From: JADCCX01 sp031431475
Lineage (GTDB): Bacteria > Pseudomonadota > Alphaproteobacteria > Rhizobiales > Beijerinckiaceae
Length of the DNA: 64,000 bases
Assembly: GCA_031431475.1 (NCBI GenBank)
Contig: JANPDL010000036.1
Coordinates: 62,001 to 126,000, forward strand
Reading direction: 5' to 3'
The position numbers and the translations under genes are program-made. The notes beneath the pieces are model-generated. The model worked only from the letters and a program-made list of their open reading frames with translations. It was not told the DNA's origin and searched no databases. Positions 6,317 through 15,552 of this stretch are shown here, piece by piece; position 1 is the stretch's first letter; each line of letters starts with the position of its first letter.

Positions 6317-9031
6317 ATGGCAAAGAAATCGTCTCCCGACACCATAACTCCACGTGCTGACCACCTTTTTTCTGCTCCGTCAGCCCGCGCCGATCGTTGG
6401 CGCCGTATCACGACAAACTGTGATTCCTGGCAGGCCGGGCATGCCAGCCAAGCTGATGTTTCGCAGGCGCTTGATGACGCTGCTGCCATTGAAGAGTTTT
6501 TTGCTTATCCCGGCACCCGTCTCATGGCCTCGCTCAAGGAGCGTGTCGCAGCTGATGATGCGGCAGGAAGTGCGGCACTTGCTCGGCGGATCAGCGCGCA
6601 ATTGCTCGACAAGTCGTTCCGGTCAGGCCCGGACTCGGAACAGACCGAAGACAATGGGACGGGCGCAGATCTGACCTTCGCGCCGCATCACGCCAATGCG
6701 CGCCCCTATTTCGAGGTTCTGTTTGTCTCAGCTGCTCCGCAAGCCAAATGGGCTGCACTGGCTGCGGAAATCCGTCGGCTGCGCCGCCCTGATGACAGCT
6801 TCGTCTATGAGCCGGTCTTTGTCGGATCGTTCGAGGATGCGGTTTGCGCTGCGGCGCTTAACCCCTCGATTCTTGCGGTTGTGGCCTATCAGGGCTTCAG
6901 CCTGCAATCGCGCCATAATATGCCGGTGTTGAGGTCTATCATCGACCCAGCCCTTGAAGGCGCAGGCGCGGATCGCACTGCGCTTGGCCTGTGCCGCATG
7001 CTGAAGAAGCTGCGACCTGAGCTGGATCTCTATCTGCTGAGCGATCAGGATGTGGAAAAGCTCGCTGGCGATCCAAATGCCAACTCGGTCAGGCGTATGT
7101 TCTACGCGGTCGAAGAGCCGCTCGAGCTGCATCTGTCGATTCTGGAAGGCATTCAGGATCGCTTCCAGTCGCCGTTCTTCGACAACCTCAAGAATTACGC
7201 CAAGCGACCAATCGGAACATTTCACGCGTTGCCCATCGCTCGCGGCAAGTCGATCTTCAAATCCGACTGGATCCGGGACATGGGCGAATTCTACGGGATC
7301 AATTTGTTCCTGGCAGAATCCTCGGCAACCACGGGTGGGCTGGATTCACTTCTGGAGCCAACCGGCACCATCAAGAAAGCGCAGTCGCTGGCGGCGCGCG
7401 CTTTCGGTGGCGATCACGCCTTCTTCGTGACAAACGGCACAAGCACGTCCAACAAGATGGTGCACCAGGCGCTTTGCGCACCAGGCGACATCGTCATCCT
7501 CGACCGCAACTGCCACAAGTCACACCATTATGGCTGCGTGCTCGCAGGAGCTCAGCCGCTTTATGTCGAGGCGTTCCCGCTCACCGAGTTCTCGATGTAC
7601 GGTGCTGTGCCGCTCGCCACGATCAAGACTGCCATGCTTGCCCTCAAGGCGGAGGGTCGCCTCGACCGGCTGAAGATGGTCGATCTGACCAACTGCACTT
7701 TCGACGGGCACATGTACAACACAAGGCGGATCATGGAGGAATGTCTGGCGATCAAGCCTGATGTCATCTTCCTGTGGGATGAGGCCTGGTCGGCCTTTGC
7801 ACGCTGGTCGCCATATCTGCGTCCGCGTACCGCGATGGGTGCGGCTGCCGATATGGAGGCCTATCTCGCGTCACCCGAGTCGCTCACTGCCTACGAGGCT
7901 CAGCAGGCCAAGCTGGGCAAGAGCCCGTCAAACGATATGCTGATGAGCACGCATTTGCTGCCAGACCCTCGCTTCGCGCGGTTGCGGGTTTATCAGACCA
8001 GTTCGATCCACAAGAGCATGTCGGCTATTCGGCAGGGCTCAATGGTCATCGTCAAGGACGTCGATTTCGGCACGATCGAGGCGCAGTTTCACGAGGCGAT
8101 CTTCACCCATGCCTCGACCAGTCCCAACCAGCAGCTGATCGCCTCTCTTGACGTCGCGCGGCGGCAGATGGAGCTGGAAGGCTATGGTCTGGTGATGAAT
8201 GCCATCGAGATCGCCTTGGCGATCCGACGCACGATTGCCGAGCATCCGCTGATTTCGAAGTATTTCTCGGTGGCTGGTGCCGACCAGATGATACCGGCAA
8301 AGTTCCGCCAGTCCGGGTTCAAGGATTTCCTGACGCCCGGCATCACCTGGGGCGACGCGCTCAAGGCTGTGCGGGAAGACGAGTTTATCCTCGATCCTAC
8401 CCGCATGACGATGATCTGTGGCGCTGCCGGTTTCGATGGCACGCAGTTCAAGGGCATTCTGGCCGAGCGCTTCAACATTCAGGTCAACAAGACCTCGCGC
8501 AATTCCGTGCTGCTGCAATCCAACATTAACAACACCCGCAGTGATGTCGCCCACCTCATCCGGGTGCTGGTGGAGATCTGCAATGGCATCGAAAAGAATC
8601 TGGCCCAGGGTGGCGAAGCCGGGCGCAAGACATTCGCCAAGCGTGTCACCTCGCTGATGACCGATGTGCCGGATTTGCCAAACTTCTCGGCTTTCCACCC
8701 GGCCTTCCGCAAGGATGCGGGCAAGCATACGGTCGAGGGCGACATGCGCAGTGCGTTCTATTGCGCCTACAAGGCAGATGAATGCGAATATGTGCCGATC
8801 TTCGGTAAGGAGTGCGACGACCGGCTGAAGAACGGGCCACCGATGGTGTCTTCCAACTTCGTCATTCCTTATCCGCCGGGCTTCCCGATCCTGGTGCCAG
8901 GCCAAGTGGTGACCGAGCACACGATCGAGTTCATGCGCAAACTCGATGTCAAGGAAATCCACGGTTACGAACGCGAGAAGGGGCTGAAACTGATTACAAC
9001 TGCGGCTCTCGCCAAGCGCATGGGGAAGTAA
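6317..9031 (+). CDS. Orn/Lys/Arg-type PLP amino acid decarboxylase, large form
   Basis: A 904-residue member of the fold-I basic amino acid decarboxylases (AdiA/CadA/SpeC/SpeF type), which convert an amino acid to its amine and consume a proton. The PLP Lys is K566 in SSIHKSMSA. The cofactor Asp is in FLWDEAWSAF and a cofactor-contact motif is in TNGTSTSNKM. The PLP-binding domain is followed by a C-terminal domain containing IPYPPGFPI. It is much longer than the 710-760 residues usual for the family. Extra length lies at the N-terminus and in a roughly 45-residue insertion between DEAW and the PLP Lys. The start at 6317 has GGAG 8 bases upstream. Two AspT-family exchangers follow, the first after only 3 bases, suggesting a decarboxylation/antiport unit for acid or energy stress. 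The substrate is not identifiable. Confidence 0.88.
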   Translation: MAKKSSPDTITPRADHLFSAPSARADRWRRITTNCDSWQAGHASQADVSQALDDAAAIEEFFAYPGTRLMASLKERVAADDAAGSAALARRISAQLLDKSFRSGPDSEQTEDNGTGADLTFAPHHANARPYFEVLFVSAAPQAKWAALAAEIRRLRRPDDSFVYEPVFVGSFEDAVCAAALNPSILAVVAYQGFSLQSRHNMPVLRSIIDPALEGAGADRTALGLCRMLKKLRPELDLYLLSDQDVEKLAGDPNANSVRRMFYAVEEPLELHLSILEGIQDRFQSPFFDNLKNYAKRPIGTFHALPIARGKSIFKSDWIRDMGEFYGINLFLAESSATTGGLDSLLEPTGTIKKAQSLAARAFGGDHAFFVTNGTSTSNKMVHQALCAPGDIVILDRNCHKSHHYGCVLAGAQPLYVEAFPLTEFSMYGAVPLATIKTAMLALKAEGRLDRLKMVDLTNCTFDGHMYNTRRIMEECLAIKPDVIFLWDEAWSAFARWSPYLRPRTAMGAAADMEAYLASPESLTAYEAQQAKLGKSPSNDMLMSTHLLPDPRFARLRVYQTSSIHKSMSAIRQGSMVIVKDVDFGTIEAQFHEAIFTHASTSPNQQLIASLDVARRQMELEGYGLVMNAIEIALAIRRTIAEHPLISKYFSVAGADQMIPAKFRQSGFKDFLTPGITWGDALKAVREDEFILDPTRMTMICGAAGFDGTQFKGILAERFNIQVNKTSRNSVLLQSNINNTRSDVAHLIRVLVEICNGIEKNLAQGGEAGRKTFAKRVTSLMTDVPDLPNFSAFHPAFRKDAGKHTVEGDMRSAFYCAYKADECEYVPIFGKECDDRLKNGPPMVSSNFVIPYPPGFPILVPGQVVTEHTIEFMRKLDVKEIHGYEREKGLKLITTAALAKRMGK

Positions 9032-9034
9032 GTC

Positions 9035-10735
9035 ATGTCAGCATTTTTTTCATTTATGGCCTCAAGCCCTTATATCCTTTTGTTTTTCACAGTCGGTCTG
9101 GCTGTTTGGATTGGTCGGCAAACCATCGCGGGCTATGGCCTCGGCATGGTGGCATCAGCTATCATCGTTGGCTGCGGCCTCTCGGTCTGGGCTTCGGTCT
9201 ATGGCCAGAAGCTGGAGCTCGATAACTTCACGCGTCTGCTGTTCTATTATCTCTTCATGTATGGCGTTGGCCTGAGGGTAGGCCCTTCCTTCGTCAACAG
9301 TCTGGGCGGCGATGGCCTGAAATTTACCTTGCTGGCTATCGTCAGTTGCGTGATCGGGCTTGGCATCACGGTGCTGGGTGCCAAGTTCCTCGCGCTCCCG
9401 CCCGGTGCGGCTGGCGGCATCCTTGCTGGGTCACAGACAATGTCTGCCGCCATTGGCTCCGCGGAGCAGGCCGCGCTCTCCGGTGTGCTGAATTTGCCTG
9501 CCGGAACGACGACGAACGATGTCAGCGCCATGATCGCGCTATCTTATGGCATCACTTATATCTGGGGCACAGTGGGTATTATTCTCATTACCAAATATCT
9601 GCCACGCTGGTGGGGCATCGATGCCAGTGCCTCCGCCAAGGAGTATGAAAAGGCCAATGGTGTGGCCAGTGGAGATGGTCCAGCTGTTACAGGCTGGCGC
9701 ACATCTGGCGCACGCGCCTATCGCCTTGAAAACGCCAAGTGGAACGGTCGCACGATAGGCGACCTGTTGCGCGAGCATTCCGAATATCGCGTTGGCAATG
9801 TGCTGCGCGATGGCCAGCCTCTCGGTGTCGGCCATGACGTTGTGCTGAAGCTCGGCGACGTGATCGCGCTGGGCGGCAGAGCTGAATCACTGACTGCCAA
9901 TATTGGACTGATTGGGCCGGAAGTGGCCGATCAGGCGGCACTCGACATCCAGCTCGACCGTGCGGAGGTCCTGGTCACCAACAAAGCAATGCTCTTGAAA
10001 ACGCCCGCTGAAATGCGCGCCCTGCCGGGCGTGGATCAGCTGCAGGTCGTGGCCATTGAGCGCAGCGGCGTGCCGATTCCGATTGGGACCAATACAAAGC
10101 TGCAACGGATGGACATCGTGACTGTCGTTGGCCTGAAAAGCGCCATCAGCAGCGTTGGCGCTATGTTCGGTCGGATTGTTCGACCCAGCGTGGCGACCGA
10201 TCTGCTCACCTTGTCGATCGGCATGATCCTCGGCTTCCTGATCGGAGCCATCCAGTTCCCGGCTTTTGGTGCGTCAATCGGTCTGGGCAATGCGGGCGGC
10301 CTGTTGGTTTCGGGCATTCTGGTATCGTCGCTTTCCTCGCGTCTGCGCTTCTTCGGCAATACACCGACAGCTGCGCGCAACGTGCTGGAAGATCTGGGCC
10401 TGATCGTGTTCGTGGCAATCGTCGGCATCAACGCCGGCAATTCGCTGCTGGCTCAGCTTACAGGCGTGCTGGCGTTTAAGATCTTCGCTGTTGGCTTCCT
10501 GGCCTGTTCCATTCCGCCAGTGCTAGTCTGGGCAATCGGACTGCATGTGTTCAAGCTGAACCCCGCTGTGCTGATGGGCGGAGTGGCCGGGGCGCGCAGC
10601 CATTCGGGGCCATGTCGCGAGGCAACTGTGGAGATCCAGTCCAATGTGCCATGGATTGGCTTCCCGGTGGCTTACGCAGTGTCGGGTGTGTTGCTGACGG
10701 TGTTTGGCTACTTTGCCATGGTGCTGGCCAATTAG
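9035..10735 (+). CDS. AspT-family (AAE) aspartate:alanine-type exchanger, copy 1
   Basis: A 566-residue inner-membrane antiporter. The layout is that of the AAE family: about five N-terminal helices, a cytoplasmic middle with two RCK_C/TrkA-C-like units at roughly residues 215-375 (LGVGHDVVLKLGDVIALGG; GTNTKLQRMDIVTVVG), then a second membrane half. The family motif that usually reads GARTxTPA appears here as GARSHSGPCREA. In Tetragenococcus AspT swaps aspartate for alanine beside an aspartate decarboxylase. Here the partner enzyme is of the Orn/Lys/Arg type, so the exchanged pair may differ. It begins 3 bases after the decarboxylase stop and ends before a strong terminator. Confidence 0.87.
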   Translation: MSAFFSFMASSPYILLFFTVGLAVWIGRQTIAGYGLGMVASAIIVGCGLSVWASVYGQKLELDNFTRLLFYYLFMYGVGLRVGPSFVNSLGGDGLKFTLLAIVSCVIGLGITVLGAKFLALPPGAAGGILAGSQTMSAAIGSAEQAALSGVLNLPAGTTTNDVSAMIALSYGITYIWGTVGIILITKYLPRWWGIDASASAKEYEKANGVASGDGPAVTGWRTSGARAYRLENAKWNGRTIGDLLREHSEYRVGNVLRDGQPLGVGHDVVLKLGDVIALGGRAESLTANIGLIGPEVADQAALDIQLDRAEVLVTNKAMLLKTPAEMRALPGVDQLQVVAIERSGVPIPIGTNTKLQRMDIVTVVGLKSAISSVGAMFGRIVRPSVATDLLTLSIGMILGFLIGAIQFPAFGASIGLGNAGGLLVSGILVSSLSSRLRFFGNTPTAARNVLEDLGLIVFVAIVGINAGNSLLAQLTGVLAFKIFAVGFLACSIPPVLVWAIGLHVFKLNPAVLMGGVAGARSHSGPCREATVEIQSNVPWIGFPVAYAVSGVLLTVFGYFAMVLAN

Positions 10736-10769
10736 GCTATTGTCCGCCAAACGCACGACTGAATGACAA

Positions 10770-10808
10770 CCGCGCTGCAGCCTTTTACGCTGCAGTGCGG
10801 ATTTTTTT
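10770..10808 (+). terminator. Rho-independent terminator between the two AspT genes
   Basis: An 11-bp stem (10770-10780 with 10790-10800, one G-T pair) and a 9-base loop are followed at once by ATTTTTTT. This is a strong intrinsic terminator. It should end or attenuate transcription from the decarboxylase promoter before the second exchanger gene. Confidence 0.85.
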
Positions 10809-10902
10809 GCCTGAAGTACGACCATTTTTTAAACACCCTGCCTACGGGAGATGTTAGCTTCAAGGTAGGTGAATCAAATGCACAAAACATGGGGGGCTTC
10901 TG

Positions 10903-12594
10903 GTGAACTGGTTCGGACAATTTCTGCAGAACTACCCGGAATTGGCAGTGTTTCTCGCCATTGGGCTGGGCTACTGGCTTGGTGGTTTTGCCTTTGGCTC
11001 ATTCAAGCTCGGACCAGTGACTGGCTCGCTTTTTGCCGGAATCGGGATTGGTCAATTTGCAACAGTGCCTGTCTCGCCAATCGCGAAATCGTTTCTTTTC
11101 CTGCTGTTCTTGTTCGGCATCGGCTATTCCGTCGGTCCCCAATTCGTTGCGGCTTTAAAGCGTGATGGCCTCAAGCCTGTTGCGTTGGCGATTGTCACCT
11201 GTGTCACTGGTTTGGTTACTGCTGTTGTGGTCGCGAAATTCCTGGGCCTCGATGCCGGATATGCGGCTGGTCTGGTCTCCGGATCGTTGACCGAGTCGCC
11301 TGTGATGGGCACGGCCACGGACGCAATCAACGCTCTTTCGGTGTCCGCTTCCGAAAAGGCACGTCTCATCAGCCACATCGCGGTGGCGGATGCCGTTTGT
11401 TATATTTCGGGCTCGATCATCACCATCTGGTTCATCAGCAACATGGCGCCAAAACTGCTCGGCATCGATCTGTCGACTGAGGCGCTGAAGCTGGAAAAAG
11501 AACTCGGAATCGCCCGCCAGTCGCCCGGCATTGTGTCCGCCTGGCGGCCCTATGAGCTTCGCGCCTTCCGGATCGGGCAGAACAGCCCCCTGATCGGCCG
11601 CACGATCGCTGCCTGCGAGGCCAGCACTGCCGGGGAACGGATGTTTGCACAGCGTATCCGTCGTGATGGCGCTATGCTGGAAGCCTTGCCGGACACTGTC
11701 ATCAGGCCTGGAGATATTGTCGCAGTCACGGGCCGCCGCGAAGCGCTGATCGCGTTGATCGGGCCTGACCGCGAGGAAGTGGAGGATGCGCAACTGCTCG
11801 ACATGCCGGTCGCCATTCTTGATGTGCTGGTGACCAATGCTTCCGTCATCGGCAAGTCATTGGGTGAGCTGGCGGCCCTGCCGCAGGGGCGGCACATCTA
11901 TCCCCGCAAGCTTATGCGCGGCGGGCAGGATATTCCGATCAGTGCAGGTACTAACCTGCAGCGCGGCGATGTGCTTCGTCTTGTCAGCCATGAGCAGGCC
12001 ATCGAAAAAGCGGCCTCACTTATAGGCCAGATAGTGCGGCCTCCAGAAAGCACGGATTTCGTGGTCCTCGGCCTTGCAATATTCCTTGGCGGGCTTGCTG
12101 GCACCGTGTTCTCGCTGTCGCTGTGGGGGCTGAAGATTTCGCTTGGCACCAGCGTCGGTGCGCTTCTTGCCGGGCTTCTGGTCGGCCATCTCAGGACTCG
12201 CTATCCGCTTTTTGGGCGCATTCCTGATGGCGCGGTCACGCTGATGACCTCACTCGGCCTGGCAGCTTTCGTTGCTATGACGGGTCTGCATGCAGGGCCA
12301 ATTTTTCTTTCCGCCTTGAAAGAGGCGGGCGTCGGCCTGTTCTTTGGCGGCATTCTTGTCACCTTCACGCCGATGGTGGTCGGCTTGTATTTCGGTCGCT
12401 ACGTCCTGAAAATGAATCCAATCCTGCTGCTGGGTGGTCTTGCAGGTTCAATGACGATGACGGCCGCAATGGCGGCTGTCCAGGTCCGCTCGAACAGCCC
12501 TGTCGCCGTACTTGGCTACACTCCGGCAGTTCCACTCGCGCATATTCTACTGACAACTTGGGGGACGGTCATTGTCGGCATCATGACCGGCTGA
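10903..12594 (+). CDS. AspT-family (AAE) exchanger, copy 2
   Basis: A 563-residue paralogue of the preceding gene with the same layout: N-terminal helices with GSLTESPVMGTATDAI, two RCK_C-like units at about residues 205-375, and a C-terminal membrane half with LGGLAGSMTMTAAMAAVQ. The likely start is GTG 10903 behind a G-rich stretch (10891-10896). It is not a recent duplicate of copy 1, as the two are clearly diverged along their length. The terminator at 10770-10808 implies its own promoter or read-through. Two AAE proteins could form a hetero-oligomer or handle different substrates; the sequence does not decide. Confidence 0.87.
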   Translation: MNWFGQFLQNYPELAVFLAIGLGYWLGGFAFGSFKLGPVTGSLFAGIGIGQFATVPVSPIAKSFLFLLFLFGIGYSVGPQFVAALKRDGLKPVALAIVTCVTGLVTAVVVAKFLGLDAGYAAGLVSGSLTESPVMGTATDAINALSVSASEKARLISHIAVADAVCYISGSIITIWFISNMAPKLLGIDLSTEALKLEKELGIARQSPGIVSAWRPYELRAFRIGQNSPLIGRTIAACEASTAGERMFAQRIRRDGAMLEALPDTVIRPGDIVAVTGRREALIALIGPDREEVEDAQLLDMPVAILDVLVTNASVIGKSLGELAALPQGRHIYPRKLMRGGQDIPISAGTNLQRGDVLRLVSHEQAIEKAASLIGQIVRPPESTDFVVLGLAIFLGGLAGTVFSLSLWGLKISLGTSVGALLAGLLVGHLRTRYPLFGRIPDGAVTLMTSLGLAAFVAMTGLHAGPIFLSALKEAGVGLFFGGILVTFTPMVVGLYFGRYVLKMNPILLLGGLAGSMTMTAAMAAVQVRSNSPVAVLGYTPAVPLAHILLTTWGTVIVGIMTG

Positions 12595-12600
12595 CAGTTC

Positions 12601-12622
12601 CCCGGATTATTTTTAGTCCGGG
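12601..12622. terminator. Small hairpin between convergent genes
   Basis: CCCGGA (12601-12606) pairs with TCCGGG (12617-12622) around an A/T-rich loop, just after the exchanger stop and overlapping the stop codon of the convergent hydrolase gene. The stem is short and no T-run follows, so termination is only possible, not clear. Confidence 0.3.
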
Positions 12623-13752
12623 CCCGTAGCTGTCGGGGCTACGACATTACCAAAGAAATTGAGTGTTCCACGTGCAAATGTGGACAACCCCTCGCCCGGA
12701 TCGTCATGACCTGGAGCCAGCTTGTGTCCCGCAGCGAGGCGCGCTGCAATGGCCTGGACGGCGCGTGGACTCTCGGCAAACTTGCCATGCTTGAGCGGAT
12801 CGCCAGTTGTATCGGTGCTGAGGTCAATGACTTGCACGCCCTCTCTTGCAAGGCCTGATCTGTACGGCTCCGCCGTCACATCAATGGCACCGAGTTGCGC
12901 CGTGCTCCCCCATGCCAGGCGAGACCAGCTGAGGGCGCGGTCATCCTTTGATGTAAACAGCGTGATCCGCGGCCGGTGGCCAGTCAGTGCCTTCCCCTGC
13001 GAGACGGCAACATCCACATCTATATCCGGAGCGGCAAGCATGAGATCCGTGATCTTGAGTGGAATCTCACCACGCTTCAGCGCGATAGTGCGCATGGCCT
13101 CCATGGTCAGCCAGCCGCCCATGGAGTGCGCAAGTACAGTGATATGACCGATTGATGGCTGACTCGACAGCTCCAGAAGCAGATTTGCGAGAGCATCGCG
13201 GGAAACTGACGCACTTTCGCGGTCATAGGCATAGGACGACAGTTTTCCCCACGATGGCCAGCTGAACAGGACCGGCACGACTTCGCTGTTGCCACCAGTG
13301 TCGAGAGTGACCTGCGCAAACCGAAAAACCGCCTCGTCAAACCGCGTGTTGTAGCCATGGATAAACACCAGAACATGCGCGGGCTTTTGCTTGCTGCGCA
13401 GTGCCTGAAAGGCGCTGCGAAACCCAGGCAAATCGACAAGTCTGGCATCGGTCGTAGCGAATGTTTTGCGAGGATCAGGTGGTGTCGTTGTCGGCCAGAT
13501 GATTTCACCTGTCTTGCGGTTTGGTGGGACGCTGACTGTCAACGCGGCAAAGCTTGTCGCTGTAGCTCGCTCTCCTCCGAAAAGGATCTGTGAATCACTG
13601 GAGGCTTTGCGCGTGGTCACTGCAAGAAGCCGAACTTGCTCAGCTTCCGCAGAAGCCGCAACAGGCAGTAATGCCGACGTTGGCCGCGTTGAACATGCAC
13701 CAAGATGAAGCGCAAGAAGTACAAGCGATGCAGATGCGCCTTGTCTTAACAC
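12613..13752 (-). CDS. Alpha/beta-hydrolase lipoprotein, DUF900-like
   Basis: A 379-residue predicted serine hydrolase. The N-terminus is a lipoprotein signal with lipobox LGAC-S (Cys at about residue 20), so the protein should be membrane-anchored. The nucleophile elbow reads LAHSMGGW. An oxyanion-type HGYNTRFDEAVFR precedes it, as in DUF900 proteins. The acid is probably in MLAAPDIDVDV. The natural substrate is unknown; esterase or lipase activity is a family-level guess. Convergent with the second exchanger gene. Confidence 0.75.
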   Translation of the reverse strand: MLRQGASASLVLLALHLGACSTRPTSALLPVAASAEAEQVRLLAVTTRKASSDSQILFGGERATATSFAALTVSVPPNRKTGEIIWPTTTPPDPRKTFATTDARLVDLPGFRSAFQALRSKQKPAHVLVFIHGYNTRFDEAVFRFAQVTLDTGGNSEVVPVLFSWPSWGKLSSYAYDRESASVSRDALANLLLELSSQPSIGHITVLAHSMGGWLTMEAMRTIALKRGEIPLKITDLMLAAPDIDVDVAVSQGKALTGHRPRITLFTSKDDRALSWSRLAWGSTAQLGAIDVTAEPYRSGLAREGVQVIDLSTDTTGDPLKHGKFAESPRAVQAIAARLAAGHKLAPGHDDPGEGLSTFARGTLNFFGNVVAPTATGPD

Positions 13753-13788
13753 TTGGAGCCCTCCAGGGCAGTGCCAACCGGAAGATAA

Positions 13789-15381
13789 TCAGCCTGGCAT
13801 TTTAACACCGGAAAAAGTGTCGTCGTCGCCTGTTTTGAGCAGGTGCGCAGGAATGCCACGCGGCTGTTTCTGGCTGGGCGGAAGTGGTGACACAAAAACC
13901 GTCTTCCCCTTGCGCCGGATAAGGTCATCCTTTGCGGCCTTCCGCAGTGCAGGATCGGTCATCAGATCAAAACCGGCCCCGGCCAGAATGCGTGCGGTAC
14001 TAAGCGATCCCTTGTCGCCAATCGACATGCCGCCACAGGCTGTAACCGGCCAAGTGTGCAGGCTGACGCCAAGCGGTAGGGTCGGCCAGCCAAAAATGCC
14101 AACTGGCGTCAAGTAGCTGATGTCACCAACGTCGGTAGAGGCACCTGTTGTCATATCACCAATAATGGGCATGACACGGGTCGCGAGACCAGCCTCCGGC
14201 AGCTTCATTTCCTTCTGGCAGGCGCGCGCAAATGACTGTTCGTCTGACGTCCATTCAATTGGCGTAGCCAGCATATGGCGGTGCATATGGGCGATCAGTG
14301 CGTCATTTGGCAACAGATCGTACATTCCAAAATAGACCTCAAACTCAGCTTTCGTCTGGGTTGCCAAGGCAGCACCTTCCGCGACCTGGCGCGCCCATTC
14401 CGTCATGGCATTGACCTTCTCGCGGTCAGCATCACGAATGCTCATCCAGAGCTGGGCGAAATCAGGTACGATGTTCGGCGCAACACCGGCATTCTCATAA
14501 ATATAATGCAAGCGCGCGGTCGGCAGGATGTGTTCCCGCATGAGGTTGATGCCATGGCCAAAAAGCTCGGCCGCCTTGAGAGCGCTGCGGCCGTCCCAAG
14601 GGCTGTTCCCGGCATGGGCGGTGCGCCCCCTGAAGATGATCTTCATTGCATTGCCGGCAGCCGTCTTGACCGCACCCGTGGCTGCGACTGGTGCGGGATG
14701 CCAGGCAAGGCAGGCGTCGCAATCGTCGAATAACCCATCGCGGGCCATGTAAACTTTTACCCCTTGTGCCTCTTCCGAGGCGCAACCATAAACGCGGATT
14801 GTGCCAGCTGTGTTAGCCCGCTGCATCATCAGCTTGAGCGCGATAGCACCGCCTGTGCAGCCCGCACCCAGCATATTGTGTCCACAACCATGGCCAACTG
14901 CAGCGCCCGTTGTGCCTGGTGTTTGGCGCGGCTCGGCTGCGTTACCAAGCCCGGGCAAAGCGTCATACTCAGGCAAATAGCCGATGATGGGACCGCCTGT
15001 GCCCTGCTTCCATTCCGCAATGAATGCCGTGGGAGTGCCGGAAGTGCCCGTGCTAGTTATGGTGAAGCCTGCGGCTTTCAGTTCACGGATATGGATTGCA
15101 GAGGACTTTTCCTCATGGAGCGACAGCTCGGGATTGGCCCAGACCTCGCGGCTGATGCGCAGGATTGCATCGCGGCTCTGGTTGACGGCCTGCAATGCGA
15201 CAGCTGAAGAGGCCGGTGGCGCAATTGATACCGTCGCTGGCGCAGTTGAAACGGGGGCGGCTTGCGCCAGCACGATATTGCTGGAGGTGAGAGCCGCTGC
15301 TGCCCCACCGATAGCACCTGTCGCAAGGACTGCGCGGCGGTTCATACCAGATTTGCGGTGTGTCGTCATTCTTGGTTCCAT
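13789..15381 (-). CDS. M20D amidohydrolase, AbgB-like, with Tat signal
   Basis: A 530-residue metallo-amidohydrolase related to AbgB, a subunit of p-aminobenzoyl-glutamate hydrolase. The N-terminus carries a twin-arginine type signal (NRRAVLATGAIGGAAAA), which predicts export of the folded enzyme; cytoplasmic AbgB has none. Metal-site motifs are GHGCGHNMLG, SEEAQG and AWHPAP, with the late Gly/His-rich segment TWPVTACGG. The frame opens at 15381, but an ATG at 15369 is preceded by GGAAC and is an equally good start. The substrate is not known. Confidence 0.8.
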   Translation of the reverse strand: MEPRMTTHRKSGMNRRAVLATGAIGGAAAALTSSNIVLAQAAPVSTAPATVSIAPPASSAVALQAVNQSRDAILRISREVWANPELSLHEEKSSAIHIRELKAAGFTITSTGTSGTPTAFIAEWKQGTGGPIIGYLPEYDALPGLGNAAEPRQTPGTTGAAVGHGCGHNMLGAGCTGGAIALKLMMQRANTAGTIRVYGCASEEAQGVKVYMARDGLFDDCDACLAWHPAPVAATGAVKTAAGNAMKIIFRGRTAHAGNSPWDGRSALKAAELFGHGINLMREHILPTARLHYIYENAGVAPNIVPDFAQLWMSIRDADREKVNAMTEWARQVAEGAALATQTKAEFEVYFGMYDLLPNDALIAHMHRHMLATPIEWTSDEQSFARACQKEMKLPEAGLATRVMPIIGDMTTGASTDVGDISYLTPVGIFGWPTLPLGVSLHTWPVTACGGMSIGDKGSLSTARILAGAGFDLMTDPALRKAAKDDLIRRKGKTVFVSPLPPSQKQPRGIPAHLLKTGDDDTFSGVKMPG

Positions 15382-15552
15382 TTTGGGTCGTCAGAGGCAA
15401 AAAGACCTGCCGCCGATCAGTGGCCGCGTCTTACAGGCTGACTATAGTTGCCCGATATTGCATCCGCAAATAAATACAGACGTGTGGGGCAGGTCTTGCT
15501 CCCAAGCAGCCGGTGTTTGCGTGGTGGCACACTATATCCGTCAAACGAGTGT

